DNA from: Chryseobacterium ureilyticum
GTDB taxonomy: Bacteria; Bacteroidota; Bacteroidia; Flavobacteriales; Weeksellaceae
Assembly: GCF_900156735.1 (NCBI RefSeq)
Contig: NZ_FTOL01000001.1
Coordinates: forward strand, 930,001 to 994,000
Length of the DNA: 64,000 nt
Direction: 5' to 3'
Shown here: one piece after another, positions 8,365-17,738 of the stretch
Position numbering within the stretch: the first letter of the stretch is position 1
How the letters are laid out: the number at the start of each line of letters is the position of its first letter
Position numbers and translations under genes: made by a program
Notes under the pieces: model-generated
The model's database searches: none
Seen by the model: only the letters and a program-made list of their open reading frames with translations
What the model was told of the DNA's origin: nothing

Positions 8365-10221
8365 TTATTTCTTACCAGTCAGCCACTGAGTCTGAAGCTT
8401 CAGTTCTGCCGGAGTTGGATTTGCTTTAAATTGAGGCATCTCCATGGTCATTTTATCCAGGATAGCTTTTCCTTTAAGCTCCATTTTTTCTTTCTTACCA
8501 CCATTATCTCTCAAAATGGTTACTGTAACAGCCTGTCCGTCTTTAATGGTTTTTGTATAGCCAATAAAATCCTGAACTTTTTGGATATCAACAGTCTTTC
8601 CATCTAAAGCAAGAACCTGATCTGTTATTTTAAATCCTATGCTTTTAGCAAACGGAGATAGAGCAGAGTTTTCATCAAATGCAAAAGCCTTGGTTTTATC
8701 ATCATATCCAGTCTGGTTCGGGTCTTTAATAAACCAGAAGAGAGGTGCACTTTCCTGCTTATGTACTTCTATACCTACCATATTCAGATATTCAGCATAA
8801 GGTGTAGGTTGGTTTCCTGCAATATATTTATTATAAAACTCTTTTACCTGAGGATATCCGGTAACTGTTACCAGCTCATCAATAAGTTTATCATCCTTGA
8901 ACGGTTTGTTTTCCCCGAATCTTTGAGATAGTTTTCTGATCATATCGCGATATCCCATTTCTCCATTGGAAATTTTTCTCAGTTCAATATCCATACACAT
9001 TGCCAGAAGAGCGCCTTTTTCGTATACATTTCTGTACTGATCTTTATACTGATCCTGTAATACGTTTTTACTCATTACCGTAAACGGCATGGTATCATCG
9101 TAGTTTTTGGAGTTGGCAATCTTTTCTCCCATTCTTTGAAGGAATTCTTCTTTGGTGATTAACCCTTCCTGGATCTGGAATAAATTGGCAAAATATTCAG
9201 TTCCTCCTTCGTACATCCATAAATGCTGAGACATTTTAGGATCTGCATAATCGAAGTAGTGAATTTCTTCAGAGTGAGTTTTTAAAGGATTTACCGTGTG
9301 GAAGAATTCGTGGGAAACTACATCGGTAATGGTTTGGTCAATAGCATTCTTAGGCATTGCTTCAGGAAGCACAACACTTGTAGATTCATGATGTTCCAAT
9401 GCTCCGAAACCTTTGACTTTAGGACCGTCACCACCAGATAAATAAAGCATGATCGCATACTTTTTATTGGTATTCATATCGCCAAGGAATTTCTTTTGGG
9501 CAATAACCATTTTTTCAAGATTGTCTTTGAAGTCTGCTGCTTTATATTTTCCTGTTGGAGAATAAACGCCTAAAACAAGTTCCATTCCTCCTGCGTTGAA
9601 GGTAATATAATCAGGCTTAGTATACATTAATGGAGAATCAGTCACTTTAGCATAGTTTGCTAATGTAAATGTGTCTGTAGATTCAGATTTATCCTGATCT
9701 ACCAATGCTGTTGTCCCGTAAAAATCCGTAGGTTTTTGAATTAATAACTGATAAGGTACGTCCTGCATATTCTCAATATATCCTATGAAACCATGGGTAT
9801 TGATCATATAAACTTTTCCTTGTTCAATATCCGTTCCTGAAGGAGAAAATACGGCTTTATGCTTTGAAGTATCCATTTCTTCATCAAAACTGTCATTCAC
9901 AAGATAAGAGATCTTGCTGAGGTTTTGAGCATTTTTCAATGAATAACTATTGTCATTCACTTTAGTAAAGGCAAGCTCTTTACCTTTGTTATCATAAAAT
10001 TTAATTCCCTCAATAAACCTTCCGTAATCATCTACGGAATAAGTTCCGGGAACTGTTTTTGGAAAATGAAACTTAATATCTCCCGATTTCATTTTCGGGA
10101 ATTCCATCGTAACGGCTACTTTATCATCCTTTACATTAACGAGGTCAATAGTGGTTTTGATAGACTGTGCATTCGCTAAAAAAGCGGCAAATAAGCCTAA
10201 ACTAATTGCTGTTTTTCTCAT
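8365..10221 (-). CDS. M61 family metallopeptidase (glycyl-aminopeptidase-like) with PDZ domain
   Basis: This 618-residue secreted zinc peptidase has a signal peptide (start MRKTAISLGLFAAFLANAQ). The N-terminal beta-rich domain is followed by the catalytic helix H304-E-F-F-H308 in VVSHEFFHTVNP, with the downstream acidic ligand in the MYEGGTEYFANL segment. A PDZ-like domain lies near the C-terminus (about residues 515-590, around IGFKITDQVLALDG). Family members cleave N-terminal residues from peptides. It is probably a peptide-scavenging or envelope enzyme. It may follow the M1 gene on the same strand, but a terminator lies between them. Confidence 0.93.
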   Translation of the reverse strand: MRKTAISLGLFAAFLANAQSIKTTIDLVNVKDDKVAVTMEFPKMKSGDIKFHFPKTVPGTYSVDDYGRFIEGIKFYDNKGKELAFTKVNDNSYSLKNAQNLSKISYLVNDSFDEEMDTSKHKAVFSPSGTDIEQGKVYMINTHGFIGYIENMQDVPYQLLIQKPTDFYGTTALVDQDKSESTDTFTLANYAKVTDSPLMYTKPDYITFNAGGMELVLGVYSPTGKYKAADFKDNLEKMVIAQKKFLGDMNTNKKYAIMLYLSGGDGPKVKGFGALEHHESTSVVLPEAMPKNAIDQTITDVVSHEFFHTVNPLKTHSEEIHYFDYADPKMSQHLWMYEGGTEYFANLFQIQEGLITKEEFLQRMGEKIANSKNYDDTMPFTVMSKNVLQDQYKDQYRNVYEKGALLAMCMDIELRKISNGEMGYRDMIRKLSQRFGENKPFKDDKLIDELVTVTGYPQVKEFYNKYIAGNQPTPYAEYLNMVGIEVHKQESAPLFWFIKDPNQTGYDDKTKAFAFDENSALSPFAKSIGFKITDQVLALDGKTVDIQKVQDFIGYTKTIKDGQAVTVTILRDNGGKKEKMELKGKAILDKMTMEMPQFKANPTPAELKLQTQWLTGKK

Positions 10222-10304
10222 TAGGTTTAAATTTATAGTTAAGTAGTTGCTGTTTTTTTCATTTTGTTACGAAACAGACTATTAAACTTTTCTTAAAATT
10301 TTTA

Positions 10305-10346
10305 TAAAAAAAGAAAGGCAAATTCACGATCTGCGAATCTGCCTTT
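10305..10346 (-). terminator. Terminator of the M1 peptidase gene
   Basis: On the minus strand AAAGGCA and TGCCTTT pair (10340-10346 with 10314-10320). The inner arms GATTCGC and GTGAATT extend the stem with G-U pairs, and a T-rich tract follows. Confidence 0.75.
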
Positions 10347-10352
10347 TATTAT

Positions 10353-11984
10353 TTATTGAACACTCAGGTAATTAATATAATAATTCTTGTTGAAATCAAC
10401 CGGAGTACTTTTCTTAAGCTTTACAGTTTGCCATTCTTCCGTAGGATTTATGGTCTGATCTCCATTGATAATGATTGGAAGTTTCAGGTTTTTTACAATA
10501 TTTGTATATCTGAATTTCAAAGTATCTCCGTTTTGAGAATATTCAAGAGTAGGAATTTTAATTGTTCTTAAATACTGATCGAAAACAGTAGAAAAATCAA
10601 TTCCTGCTTTTGAGGATATATAATCTTCAATTTGTTTTGTGGTAACGGTCTGATGATAGAAATCCTTACTTAATCCTCTTAAAATCTGACGGAATTTTTC
10701 ATCATTATTGATGACCTGTCTGATGGTGTGAAGCATATTGGCTCCTTTAGGATACATGTCACCGCTACCTTCATTTCTCACCCCATATTTACCGATAATA
10801 GGAATATCATTCGCTATTTTTCCTCTTAGACCTATCATGTAAATGTCAGCAGATTTTTTATCCAGATATTTTTCTGTGAAAAGTACTTCAGAGTACATGG
10901 TAAAGCTCTCATGAATCCACATATCTGCTTCATCTTTTGCTGTAATATTATTGGCAAACCATTCATGCCCGCTTTCATGAACAATGATATAATCCCACTT
11001 TAATCCGACTCCGGTTCCTGAAAGATCTCTTCCCAGGTATCCGTTCTGATAGCCATTTCCATAAGCAACATTACTTTGGTGTTCCATCCCTAAATATGGA
11101 GAATCTACCAATTTATAAGAATCTTCATAGAAAGGATAAGGACCAAACCAGTATTCTAATGCGGAAAGCATAGGTTTTACCTGCTGAAACTGTTTTTTCG
11201 CTTTTTCAAGGTTATAATCAAGAACCCAGTAATCAAGATCTAATTTTCCTTTTTCGCCGTCAAACGTATCTTTAAAATTGACGTACTTACCAATATTAGG
11301 AATGATGGAGTAGTCATTGATAGGGTTTTTCACTTCCCATGTATAGGTCGTTTTATTACCATTGGTCTTTTTATCAATTAATCTTCCGTTTCCGACCCCT
11401 ACGAGATCATTTGGGGTAATGATTTTCATGATGATTCCGTTATCAGGTTCGTCGCTCCAGATATCTTTGGTAGGAAGCCAGATAGAAGAACCTATACCTT
11501 GTACGGCAGGGCTCATCCACGGATTACCATTTTCATCTTTTGTAAAGACCCATCCACCGTCCCAGGGTGCATTTTTAGCAATCTGTGGATTCCCGGAATA
11601 ATCAACATCAATGGTATATTTTTCTCCTTTCTTGAATTTTTTATTGGTTTTAATAAAGATAAAATCTCCATCCTGTTTATAGCTGGCGATTGGGAAATTG
11701 GCTACCACTTTTCCAGCTTTCATTGGTTGTTGAAGATCAATCTGAAATACAGGATTCGTTACATTTTTTATAATTTCAAAGCTGATCTTATTAGTTCCTT
11801 TGAGGCTTTTCTGTTCAAAATCAGGTTCTACGGAAAAATCATATTTTTTGACATCCCAGAAATCTCTGAAAGCAGTGTTGGAGCCTTTTAATGTATCTTG
11901 TTTGGTATAAACTTTATCTTTTTCAAAGAGTTGCCCAAAAGCAATTCCGGAAATTAATAACAGTGTGTATGACAGCTTTTTCAT
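10353..11984 (-). CDS. M1 family zinc aminopeptidase
   Basis: This 543-residue protein has a signal peptide (to about IAFGQ, residue 18) and an M1 catalytic core. The motif HEXXH-X18-E is complete: H336-E-S-G-H340 and E359 in MWIHESFTMYSE. The substrate-binding equivalent of GAMEN is YLGMEHQSN about 30 residues earlier. It should remove N-terminal residues from peptides outside the cytoplasm. It is shorter than full M1 enzymes such as PepN because it lacks the large C-terminal helical domain, which is common in Bacteroidota. A TACTTTTG element lies 25 bases upstream. Confidence 0.94.
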   Translation of the reverse strand: MKKLSYTLLLISGIAFGQLFEKDKVYTKQDTLKGSNTAFRDFWDVKKYDFSVEPDFEQKSLKGTNKISFEIIKNVTNPVFQIDLQQPMKAGKVVANFPIASYKQDGDFIFIKTNKKFKKGEKYTIDVDYSGNPQIAKNAPWDGGWVFTKDENGNPWMSPAVQGIGSSIWLPTKDIWSDEPDNGIIMKIITPNDLVGVGNGRLIDKKTNGNKTTYTWEVKNPINDYSIIPNIGKYVNFKDTFDGEKGKLDLDYWVLDYNLEKAKKQFQQVKPMLSALEYWFGPYPFYEDSYKLVDSPYLGMEHQSNVAYGNGYQNGYLGRDLSGTGVGLKWDYIIVHESGHEWFANNITAKDEADMWIHESFTMYSEVLFTEKYLDKKSADIYMIGLRGKIANDIPIIGKYGVRNEGSGDMYPKGANMLHTIRQVINNDEKFRQILRGLSKDFYHQTVTTKQIEDYISSKAGIDFSTVFDQYLRTIKIPTLEYSQNGDTLKFRYTNIVKNLKLPIIINGDQTINPTEEWQTVKLKKSTPVDFNKNYYINYLSVQ

Positions 11985-12008
11985 GTGAAATTAAATTAAT
12001 AATCTTTT

Positions 12009-12016
12009 CAAAAGTA
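12009..12016 (-). promoter_or_regulatory. Putative -7 element of M1 peptidase promoter
   Basis: TACTTTTG on the minus strand fits TAnnTTTG, 25 bases before the start codon. No convincing -33 TTG is seen. Confidence 0.4.
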
Positions 12017-12100
12017 TAAAATTAAATTAACAGCGAAGTGATAAGCAGGCAAAAAATAAAGAATTGAAGAAAAAGAAGTAAAATACAGTTCTTTATATAG

Positions 12101-12124
12101 AAAAAGCCCGACATCTGCCGGGCT
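12101..12124 (-). terminator. Terminator of the reprolysin-like protease gene
   Basis: On the minus strand AGCCCG (loop GCAGATGT) CGGGCT is followed by TTTT. It lies 26 bases after the protease stop codon. Confidence 0.85.
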
Positions 12125-12149
12125 GTATATAAAATATTATTGCTAATTT

Positions 12150-15101
12150 TTATTTTTTAATAAATTTCACATTTGAAGTGGTTCCTTTATCTTCAATAGA
12201 AATCACGTAAGCTCCTGTACTTAATTTAGATACCTGAACTTTGTTGTCATTGATTTGTCCGCTCATTACTATCTGACCAGCCATATTCGTAATAGAATAT
12301 TGAGCCTTAGCAGATACCTGAGTAATGTTTAAGACATCACTTGCAGGGTTAGGGTATACCTGAATTGAACTCTTATCCTTTGTTACATCATTAGTGCTAA
12401 GCTGTTGTTCAATGCTTACCGGATAATCTTCAATCTCGCCATATCCCTGACTGTTACATCCGTCTATTGGCTGAGCAAGGTATCCCATAATAACTCTCAT
12501 GATCACATTTTTTCCAGTGTATGCATCTGCAGGCACAGAGAATGTTCCGGATACAGGAGTTACTTTGTTAGGTACGCTGGTAAAGATCATTTCAGACTCA
12601 GAGAAAATTCCATCTCTGTTAAAGTCTATCCAAGCTGAAACTCCTTCATTATAAGAAGTAGCTGTCCACTGTTTTGAAACACTCAGTGAATTGCCAGTAC
12701 TTCCTGACTTTAAGGTAATTAGTTTGGTAGGATCATTTACATAGTTTGAATAAGGTGTACCTGTACTTGGATTCGAAATAGGATTCATTCCCGCAGGAGT
12801 CACAGTAACATTAGAGATAAACTCATCATCAGAGTTTGTTCCCGTTGCAGGGCAAACTGAGTATGCAAGCGTTGTAAAGTTACCTTGAGTATAATTACCT
12901 ATTGTAGAACCACAACTGTTAGCCACTTGGAATTCATATTGAGTACCTTCTTCTAATCCGGATAAATAATAGGCGTTTGTAGATACAGGAACTGTTACCC
13001 ATGCAGCTCCTGCTTTTCTGTACATTACAGAGTAGGTTGCTCCTTGTACTATAGGCCAGTTTATATTAGCTGAATTCATTGTAACCCCTGAAACAGTTAT
13101 TCCTGTTGGAGCAGCTGAGGTACATTCATTTGCTAAGGCTGCTACTGTAGCATTTCCTATAGCATAAAATACATTATCAATAGCGCTTATTCTGATCTTA
13201 ACATTTGCTCCTGTAGCAAGAGAGGAGAAGTTGAATGGCTCAGAACCGTCATTTGGAGTTGATGGGCTAATCACATTCCATGTTGCGCCATTGTCTGTTG
13301 TATAGTCTATTTTAACATTTTGAACATTATATGGAGCGCTGTTTGTATTTACAACATCCCAGGTAATAGCACCAGGAGTATTATTGTAAACGGTAGTGGA
13401 AGTTATTTTAAAAGGACCATCATTCATTACTTTCAAGCGAATCAGTGAGTTCTGAGTCTGCTGATCGGTCACTACTGGATGGTTATCTCTTGCTGTTACT
13501 TTGAATTTCATTGTTCTCGGAACATTCGATACTGTTTCCCAAGCTGCAACATTAGTTAAATTTCCAGCAAGAACAGTTGCAAGAGCAGGGAAGTAACGGG
13601 TAGGAGAAGATGTAGGTGGTAGAGATCTGAAGTTGGCTCCATTATTACTATTTGGACTTACAGGTCCGAAAGTAATTGATGCAAGATCATATTGCTCCCA
13701 TGTATACGTCATCGGATCATTTTCAGCATCTGTTGCTGAAGCTGTTAATACAAAGGCAGTTCCCTTTGGAATAGCCTTATCGGTAAACGGTTGTATTACT
13801 GGCGGAGTATTGGTGATAGGTGTACTAATTCCACAACTCTTAGAATTAGTATATGCCTGTACTTCTTCAATGTTTTTAGTATGGAAATAAGCATCAGAAT
13901 GCATCTGAACATTCGCGTTTGTAATTCCCGCATATCCCATAATAGTAGAACCTGATCCTGGCTCCATATGAGCGCCGTGAAGGGCAAGAGACATTGTGTG
14001 AGCGCCACCGAACTGATGACCAATCTCGTGTGCTACAAAATCAATATCATAATTATCTCCGAAAGGTTGATCTGGTGTGGCAGGGGAAGTAATTCCCGCT
14101 CCTTTTGAGGTAGCATCATTATCACTTGCTGGGTTTATACAAACATTTCCTACACGTCCTGCACTACCGCCGCCACCACGGTGTCCGAAGAAATGTCCTA
14201 TATCATAAGCGTTATTACCTATAGCTGCAGTGATAGCTCTCTGAACCTGTAGATTCCAGGCAGTTGGTGCGCCAAAAGAACCATTAGTGTTAACGATAAC
14301 GTCAGAATAAGGGTCAGTAACAGGATCTGTAAAAATAAGTTGAGGTACATCCTGAACGATCAGACGAATCCCAAAATCTTTTTCAAATACAGAATTTACT
14401 CTGTTGATCGTAGCCTGAATACGTGCAGCAGCTTGTGGAACACCACCTGCAAGCTGGGTGTATTCACCATTTACAGAGACCGCAAGTCGGTAAGTTTTAT
14501 ACTTTTGATCATTGTTTCTATTGGTAATTCCTCCTGCATTATTTGAATTATTTCTACTTCTTAATAATTTATTCATTTCCTTTTTTGATGTCTCAGACTC
14601 AGAAGTTGTACACTCAAAAGGATCTTCGTGTGATTTATTAGACTTAAAGAATACTCCAAATACATCTTTTTCCTTGTTAACAGGTTCTATAAATTCATAT
14701 TTTCCCGTAGTTGCATCAAATAAAATAGATTGGAAATCATCAGGTGATGTACTGAACCTGATTTGCTTACTGGGATTATCAATTCCAACACCTGAATAGG
14801 CGCCTAGTTGATATCTGTCTGCCATAGATTTTACTACGACAGGAGAACTATAAACCGAAAACCTTTCAACTTTTCCGTTGGTAGTAGGAAGAGAAACAAT
14901 AACAGGAGAACCTCCGGTTCCAGCTTCAGGTGCATTTTTCAAAAGATCTCTTAATGCAGAAAGATCCATCTTATATGCGTACTCAATTTTAACTTCTTTT
15001 CTGATAGGATTAACTTTACCGGATACCGGTTCCCAGCGTTGAGCTTGTAGGCTGGTCAACCCTAAAGCTAAAGCGCAAACAAGTATAATTTTCTTTTTCA
15101 T
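12150..15101 (-). CDS. Secreted reprolysin-like zinc metalloprotease with Fn3, GEVED and T9SS sorting domains
   Basis: This 983-residue protein is exported by Sec (signal peptide ending TSLQAQ, residue 21) and then probably by the type IX system. The metzincin motif is complete, H358-EIG-H362-QFGGA-H368, with the Met-turn expected in the following STIMGYAG segment. Next come a cadherin/Ig-like region (about 430-650), a fibronectin III domain (about 655-745) and a GEVED domain (about 750-895, with AWIDFNRDG). The C-terminal T9SS type A sorting domain (about 910-983) begins IQVYPNPASDVL and ends VKFIKK. It should degrade protein outside the cell. Comparable architectures are common in Flavobacteriia. 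Confidence 0.95.
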   Translation of the reverse strand: MKKKIILVCALALGLTSLQAQRWEPVSGKVNPIRKEVKIEYAYKMDLSALRDLLKNAPEAGTGGSPVIVSLPTTNGKVERFSVYSSPVVVKSMADRYQLGAYSGVGIDNPSKQIRFSTSPDDFQSILFDATTGKYEFIEPVNKEKDVFGVFFKSNKSHEDPFECTTSESETSKKEMNKLLRSRNNSNNAGGITNRNNDQKYKTYRLAVSVNGEYTQLAGGVPQAAARIQATINRVNSVFEKDFGIRLIVQDVPQLIFTDPVTDPYSDVIVNTNGSFGAPTAWNLQVQRAITAAIGNNAYDIGHFFGHRGGGGSAGRVGNVCINPASDNDATSKGAGITSPATPDQPFGDNYDIDFVAHEIGHQFGGAHTMSLALHGAHMEPGSGSTIMGYAGITNANVQMHSDAYFHTKNIEEVQAYTNSKSCGISTPITNTPPVIQPFTDKAIPKGTAFVLTASATDAENDPMTYTWEQYDLASITFGPVSPNSNNGANFRSLPPTSSPTRYFPALATVLAGNLTNVAAWETVSNVPRTMKFKVTARDNHPVVTDQQTQNSLIRLKVMNDGPFKITSTTVYNNTPGAITWDVVNTNSAPYNVQNVKIDYTTDNGATWNVISPSTPNDGSEPFNFSSLATGANVKIRISAIDNVFYAIGNATVAALANECTSAAPTGITVSGVTMNSANINWPIVQGATYSVMYRKAGAAWVTVPVSTNAYYLSGLEEGTQYEFQVANSCGSTIGNYTQGNFTTLAYSVCPATGTNSDDEFISNVTVTPAGMNPISNPSTGTPYSNYVNDPTKLITLKSGSTGNSLSVSKQWTATSYNEGVSAWIDFNRDGIFSESEMIFTSVPNKVTPVSGTFSVPADAYTGKNVIMRVIMGYLAQPIDGCNSQGYGEIEDYPVSIEQQLSTNDVTKDKSSIQVYPNPASDVLNITQVSAKAQYSITNMAGQIVMSGQINDNKVQVSKLSTGAYVISIEDKGTTSNVKFIKK

Positions 15102-15252
15102 ATTACTTTTTAATAAAAATAGTTATTGAATGTAAATATAATAAATGTTTTGCTTTTTGTTTAGTTTTATTTTAATTAATTGGCTGTTTTTTTAGGTTTG
15201 TATTTAAATTTTATGTTTGATTGTGTTGTGGAAAAAGTACAATTAGAGAAAA

Positions 15253-15291
15253 AATAAGCGTCAATTCTCTTATAGAAAATTGACGCTTATT
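15253..15291. terminator. Terminator downstream of tatC
   Basis: AATAAGCGTCAATT and AATTGACGCTTATT pair around a 10-base loop, and the minus-strand product continues into T-rich sequence. It separates tatC from the downstream protease gene on the same strand. Confidence 0.8.
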
Positions 15292-15329
15292 TTGATTTAT
15301 TATGTATGAAATTTAATTCATTATTTTAA

Positions 15330-16157
15330 TTACTTCTGTACAGCAGGAAGATTACCACTCCTTTTTTGTACCTTTTTGTAAGTGAATGTACACATCATAA
15401 TACTGAATTCATATAAGATAAGTAATGGGAAAGCCGCCATCAGCATACTTAAAACATCAGCCGGAGTAATGATTGCTGCAACTACCATAATCAAAACAAT
15501 CGCATGACGACGGTAGGTCTTCATAAATACAGGGGTAAGAATTCCGATAGTTGTAAGGAAATAAATAAGGATTGGAAAAAGGAAAATAACTCCCATACCC
15601 AAAACTACCTGTAAAAATAATGTTGTATAATCACTCAGGTCATAAAGAGGAACAATAATATCCGAAATTTTAAAGATAACTCCAAAATTTACCGCAAAAG
15701 GTAAAATTAAAAAGTAACCGCATAAAACTCCCGTCATGAAAAGCATCCATACTGCATTGATAATATAGATGGAATTCTTTTTCTCTCTCGGATGTAAAGC
15801 AGGACCAATAAAACGCCATAATTCCCATACAATATAAGGAAATGCAGCTACCATTCCTCCAAAAACAGAAACAGCCATCATTACATTGAACTGTTGATAT
15901 AACCTTTGTACACGTACAGGAAAGTCTTTTGGAAGATGAATACTGTCTTCACCTAAAATCATTCTTGAAAAATGATTAACAATTTTGAATGTAGGAAAAT
16001 CATTCCTCGTAGGTCCGAAAAAGATATGGTCCATAATCCAATTGATATTGAAGCCCACCACAAAAGCAGCAACTACAATAGCAATAATTGAACGAACCAA
16101 ATGTCCTCTTAATTCTCCAATATGCCCAAGAAAGGACATGTCTTTGTTATTGTCCAT
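15330..16157 (-). CDS. tatC: Sec-independent protein translocase subunit TatC
   Basis: This 275-residue inner-membrane protein is the receptor for twin-arginine signal peptides and moves folded proteins across the membrane. The N-terminus has the conserved MSFLGHIGELRGHLVR, and about six hydrophobic helices follow. The first periplasmic loop is long, as in other Bacteroidota. AFPYIVWELWRFIGPAL and PFAVNFG match the family. No tatA or tatB gene is in the window. TAATTTCG upstream (16215-16222) is a one-mismatch -7 box. Confidence 0.96.
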   Translation of the reverse strand: MDNNKDMSFLGHIGELRGHLVRSIIAIVVAAFVVGFNINWIMDHIFFGPTRNDFPTFKIVNHFSRMILGEDSIHLPKDFPVRVQRLYQQFNVMMAVSVFGGMVAAFPYIVWELWRFIGPALHPREKKNSIYIINAVWMLFMTGVLCGYFLILPFAVNFGVIFKISDIIVPLYDLSDYTTLFLQVVLGMGVIFLFPILIYFLTTIGILTPVFMKTYRRHAIVLIMVVAAIITPADVLSMLMAAFPLLILYEFSIMMCTFTYKKVQKRSGNLPAVQK

Positions 16158-16319
16158 ATAAATACTAGAATCTATTAAAATGTTACCTCTGGAAAGGCAA
16201 ACAGTTTAAGTCTGCGAAATTATGAAATAATAATCAGTATTTAGAATTTATTAGCTATGATTTTGTTCAAGTTTATGTTGCCGATACTTGATGTATTCTT
16301 AAAAGTACCCTTAAAAAGA

Positions 16320-16359
16320 ACAGCTGGCAACCTGAAGAAATATTTGGGTTGCCAGCTGT
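16320..16359 (-). terminator. Terminator of the DJ-1/PfpI-like gene
   Basis: A 13-bp perfect stem (16320-16332 with 16347-16359, core CAGCTGGCAACC) has a 14-base loop. On the minus strand it is followed by TTCTTTTT. It lies just after the stop codon at 16381. Confidence 0.85.
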
Positions 16360-16380
16360 CTTTGATTTATTATGAATTAA

Positions 16381-17067
16381 TTATTGTTCTAAAATCTCCA
16401 GTACTTTGTCTGCTACAGCACCTCCGGATTGTGGATTTTGCCCTGTTACAAGATTTTCGTCAGAAACGGCAAAAGGAATGAAGTCCTGATCTGCTTTTAC
16501 ATAATGTGCTCCTTGGTTTTTCAATACATCTTCTGTAAGATAAGGCATATGATCAGCCAGCTCAGCAGCTATTTCTTCCGAATTTGAAAACCCGGTCAGT
16601 GTTTTTCCTTTGATAAGAAGCTCTCCATCGGAAAGTTTTATATTAAAAAGACCTACCGCTCCGTGGCATACAGATGAAACAATTCCTCCGTCTTCATAAA
16701 TGATACGAGCAATTTCCTGTAATTCTGTATTATCAGGGAAATCCCAGACTACACCGTGCCCACCTGCATAATAGATTACACCATAATCTTTAGGGTTAAT
16801 ATCTTTCGGCTTTAAAGTGTTTCCTAGTTTATTTCTGAATGTTTCATCAGCGTAATATTTCCAGTCAACAGGCTGCACAAACATCTGTAGGGAAATAGGG
16901 TCAAGAGGAGTATAACCACCTTTTGGACTTACAAAATCAATTTCATAGCCTTTCTCCGCCAGTTTTTCATAAAAGTGAACCGCTTCACCCAGCCATAAAC
17001 CAGTTGCTCTTTCCATCTCAGGATATTTTTCTACACTTGTTACTACAATTAATGCTTTCTTTTTCAT
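16381..17067 (-). CDS. DJ-1/PfpI superfamily protein, Hsp31-like class I glutamine amidotransferase fold
   Basis: This 228-residue cytoplasmic protein has the nucleophile C134 in SSVCHGAVG. The conserved acidic residue is in TGLWLGE near residue 25, and YYAGGHGVVWDFP is typical of Hsp31-like proteins. Members act as glyoxalase III, deglycase-like or stress chaperones; which applies here is uncertain. It follows the Crp/Fnr-type regulator on the same strand after a 97-base gap, so control by that regulator is plausible. A terminator follows. Confidence 0.9.
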   Translation of the reverse strand: MKKKALIVVTSVEKYPEMERATGLWLGEAVHFYEKLAEKGYEIDFVSPKGGYTPLDPISLQMFVQPVDWKYYADETFRNKLGNTLKPKDINPKDYGVIYYAGGHGVVWDFPDNTELQEIARIIYEDGGIVSSVCHGAVGLFNIKLSDGELLIKGKTLTGFSNSEEIAAELADHMPYLTEDVLKNQGAHYVKADQDFIPFAVSDENLVTGQNPQSGGAVADKVLEILEQ

Positions 17068-17164
17068 TGTGATTATTGTTTAAAATTATAATACAAAGAT
17101 TGGCATTTTAAGATAATTATTATAAGGATATACCTCAAAAAAAAGATGTGATCTGTGTCACATC

Positions 17165-17728
17165 TTAATTGTATAATCGGCTTAATGTCTCTCTTGAAAC
17201 CCCCAGATAACTTGCAATAAGCTGTTTGGGAATATGATCAATAAAGCCAGGATATTGTTTTATAAAATCTTCATAACGTTCCTTTGCAGATTTACTCATG
17301 AGTGAAAGAATCCTTTGTTGGAGAGCCACATATCCAAAATTAGACTTTACTCTGAAAAAATGTTCCATCATAGGAATTTGTAAACAAAGTTTGTTCAAAT
17401 CATCATAAGATATAGCATACACCTCAGAATCCTCAATGCAATCAACAGCTAATGATGAGGTTTCCTGTTTAAAAAAGCCGGCAAAATCTGAGATCCACCA
17501 ATTGGATGCTGCAAACTGAAGAATATGTTCTTTTCCTGTATTGTCAATAATACTGCTTTTAAGAATGCCCTTTTCTATCAGAAAAATTTCAAGCACAGGC
17601 TGATGTTCCTGCACCAGAAACTGTTTTTTCCTAAATCTCTTCTTAGTAAAACAACTTTGGATAATTTCAAACTCCTCATCTGTAGGGTTGATAATTTCCT
17701 GAATATGTGCTTTTAGAAAATGGCTCAT
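17165..17728 (-). CDS. Crp/Fnr family transcriptional regulator
   Basis: This 187-residue regulator has a cyclic-nucleotide-binding-type beta barrel (about residues 25-115). A helix-turn-helix at the extreme C-terminus (QLIASYLGVSRETLSRLYN) gives it a short DNA-binding domain. There is no N-terminal cysteine cluster, so it is not an Fe-S oxygen sensor of the FNR type. It starts 10 bases after kdsD and precedes the DJ-1/PfpI-like gene. It may regulate that stress gene (inference). The effector is unknown. Confidence 0.92.
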   Translation of the reverse strand: MSHFLKAHIQEIINPTDEEFEIIQSCFTKKRFRKKQFLVQEHQPVLEIFLIEKGILKSSIIDNTGKEHILQFAASNWWISDFAGFFKQETSSLAVDCIEDSEVYAISYDDLNKLCLQIPMMEHFFRVKSNFGYVALQQRILSLMSKSAKERYEDFIKQYPGFIDHIPKQLIASYLGVSRETLSRLYN

Positions 17729-17738
17729 CCCAAGTATA

